Source: Patescibacteria group bacterium UBA5124
Lineage (GTDB): Bacteria; Patescibacteriota; Gracilibacteria; Absconditabacterales; Absconditicoccaceae
Reading direction: 5' to 3'
Assembly (NCBI GenBank): GCA_002414185.1
Contig: DHYS01000014.1
Coordinates: forward strand, 1 to 6,287
Length of the DNA: 6,287 bases
Shown in pieces: positions 4,966-6,287 of the stretch. Positions within the stretch are counted from its first letter, which is position 1. Each line of letters opens with the position of its first letter. The notes beneath the pieces were generated by a model. The model ran no database searches. It was not told the origin of the DNA and saw only the letters and a program-made list of their open reading frames with translations. The translations under genes and the position numbers were made by a program.

Positions 4966-6033
4966 TTATATCTGATCTTGGATAAACAATCTAAATAAGA
5001 GATCTTTGATGATAGCAAGTTTCTGTGGATCCGCGGTAATTACGGGAGCAGTAACAGCAGAACGAAGCAGAGAAATAAAACTTCGTTTTTGTTTAGATCA
5101 ATTCTTAACAATAAATGGTTGTAATGCATTGTAGATAGCTTTGACTTTGTTTGTATCAGCTTCTGTAAGTGTATAACTATTTGATACTGTAGGAGTCTTA
5201 TCTGCTGGAGTAACACCAGTAAGTTTGATATATTGCGCTCTATCCAACACAACAAATGCATCCATTATTCTTGTTCTCAATCACTGATCAAGTACAAATC
5301 ATGAATAAATCATTCCTATACTCAATCCAGCATCGAGATTGATAGCATTTCGGCAATCAAAAGATTCTTTGAGATAGTCTGGCATTTTGACAAGATTGAT
5401 TCCTCAGACTACTCAGAGATAGATAGTCTTACCATCCTTAGTAGAACAGATAAAAGTCTTGTTTCCTGCTGTTTTCATCTTCGCATCAAGATAGTTTTCG
5501 TATCCGTAAATCACATTTTCTCCACTATACAAGAATACGGGGAAATTTCCTAATCCAAAGTAGAGTGAACTAAACTTTTCTTTATCAGATTTGATTCGTA
5601 ATCAGGCATCCTGAAGGGATCAGAGATTATTTTGGACAAGGAGTGGATTCCCTTGTTTGGTAAATCAGAAAACCATTCTGATACTGGTATCAGGCCAAAA
5701 TTTACTTCGGTTTTGACCATCTCAGAGGTAGACTCTCTCGGATATGGTATGTGTCACGCCTCCGCAGTATCCATAATCATCAGGACAAAAATACGTCCCA
5801 TTGACGGCGGTATCCCCTCCTACTTTCTTAGTAAGATTCGCTAAAGTATCTCCTCACTCCTCTGCTGGTGATGTCACAATATAATGCTGACCATCTAAGA
5901 TTACTTTGATTACTCTGATAGGATGTTTGTCACGATTTTCAATAAGCAGCTCTTTGTAAGCAAAGGTAGATGATGCTATGGTAAAGCCTATCAAAGAAAA
6001 AAATCAGAATATATATTTAGTTGATTTGTGCAT
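4966..6033 (-). CDS. Secreted phosphodiester glycosidase-family (NAGPA/DUF2233) protein, eleven in-frame UGA = Gly
   Basis: Reading UGA as Gly gives a single 355-residue protein. An N-terminal signal peptide is visible: basic KSTK, hydrophobic 7-20, then ASSTFA with likely cleavage after residue 25. The middle (about 40-255) resembles the NAGPA/phosphodiester glycosidase fold: AVNGTYF (76-82), corresponding to the family's A-NGg-F block, and AINLDAGLS (230-238), corresponding to the usual NLDGGGS. The Asp is kept but the Gly triplet is altered. Four cysteines (83, 90, 196, 227) could form disulfides outside the cell. Residues about 256-355 form an extra, mostly helical C-terminal region. UGA codons are residues 10, 60, 104, 123, 138, 144, 207, 210, 245, 251 and 312; another 21 glycines use GGN. 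Relatives cleave or bind sugar phosphodiesters or surface glycans. The substrate here is unknown. The ATG at 6033 is chosen because it supplies a complete signal peptide. No Shine-Dalgarno is visible (ACAAGAT precedes). Confidence 0.82.
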
Positions 6034-6101
6034 ATCTTGTATAAAAAACAGATAATAAAGATTTGGTTTGTATTTTAGTATTTTGAAAAATAAATGCAAA
6101 C

Positions 6102-6133
6102 AAAAAAAACTCCCCACAAATTAATGTGAGGAG
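6102..6133 (-). terminator. Intrinsic terminator of the right-edge gene
   Basis: On the minus strand CTCCTCACA pairs with TGTGGGGAG (9 pairs, one G-U) around a 6-nt loop, followed by eight T's (complement of 6102-6109). It lies 12 bases after the stop of the partial gene and separates it from the glycosidase gene. Confidence 0.85.
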
Positions 6134-6145
6134 AAATGTTTTAGT

Positions 6146-6287
6146 TTAATAATCATATATTCATTTTTCATCTTCCCATATACCCTCTAGAGTATAATCA
6201 TTTTCACTCCAATAAACTTTTCCATCATAGTCTGTATTATAAAACCATCATGTTAGTTTAAAAGGATCTGTTAAGGTATAGAAATTA
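6146..6287 (-). CDS. C-terminal fragment of an unidentified protein (cut by the window edge)
   Basis: The last 46 codons of a minus-strand gene end at TAA (6146-6148). The frame runs off the right edge. It contains two in-frame UGAs (6248-6250 and 6161-6163), which read as Gly in LTGWFYN and EKGIYDY. The fragment is rich in Tyr, Trp, Asp and Glu and ends DY. The part around KLTGWFYNTDYDGKVYW is loosely like beta-strand repeats of surface proteins, but too little is present to assign a family. Support for it being coding comes from the well-placed terminator downstream and the UGA pattern shared with its neighbour. Confidence 0.65.

Noticed and set aside
5632..5844. 70-codon plus-strand frame opposite the glycosidase gene
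   Set aside because: It is antisense to a supported gene, has no ribosome binding site and no recognisable domain.
4966..6033. Reading the glycosidase region as a pseudogene or as separate small genes
   Set aside because: All interruptions are UGA in one constant frame, there are no UAA/UAG or frame shifts over 355 codons, and motifs and a signal peptide line up when UGA is Gly.

Overview
The window is AT-rich DNA from a bacterium that reads UGA as glycine (translation table 25). That points to the candidate phyla Absconditabacteria (SR1) or Gracilibacteria (BD1-5/GN02), both within the CPR/Patescibacteria. The evidence is in the sequence. With the standard code gltX breaks into three pieces, a secreted glycosidase into about a dozen, and a fragment at the right edge into three. 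With UGA = Gly each becomes one open gene. The three UGAs in gltX fall where glycine is normal for that enzyme family.

Layout, left to right: (1) 1-1242: a monocistronic gene with promoter and terminator, coding for an unrecognised 376-residue protein with a Lys/Glu coiled coil and two membrane helices. (2) 1243-1626: an AT-rich spacer, then a compact, more GC-rich, hairpin-dense segment with a promoter-like sequence before it and a strong intrinsic terminator after it. It is probably a small structured RNA of about 237 nt that I cannot assign to a known family. (3) 1627-2013: no gene, but a cluster of repeats: a REP-like hairpin, a 27-bp direct repeat, two inverted repeats and a 57-bp tandem duplication, ending in a bidirectional terminator. 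(4) 2016-3653 (minus): gltX, glutamyl-tRNA synthetase. (5) 3654-3895: a divergent control region with a 76-bp palindromic repeat element, a small upstream reading frame with a very good Shine-Dalgarno, and a 22-bp perfect palindrome followed by seven T's. (6) 3896-4933 (plus): nusA, alone rather than in the usual rimP-nusA-infB operon. (7) 4939-4964: a bidirectional terminator between convergent genes. (8) 4966-6033 (minus): a secreted protein of the phosphodiester glycosidase (NAGPA/DUF2233) family with eleven in-frame UGA codons. (9) 6102-6133: a minus-strand terminator, then the last 46 codons of another minus-strand gene that runs off the right edge.

The genes appear to be separate transcription units rather than a pathway. 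gltX and nusA are core translation and transcription functions. The glycosidase and the membrane coiled-coil protein are probably cell-surface or envelope functions. The points most worth following up are the unassigned RNA, the hairpin-plus-U-tract structures directly upstream of both gltX and nusA, the palindromic element in the gltX leader, and the uneven use of UGA glycine codons between core and accessory genes.
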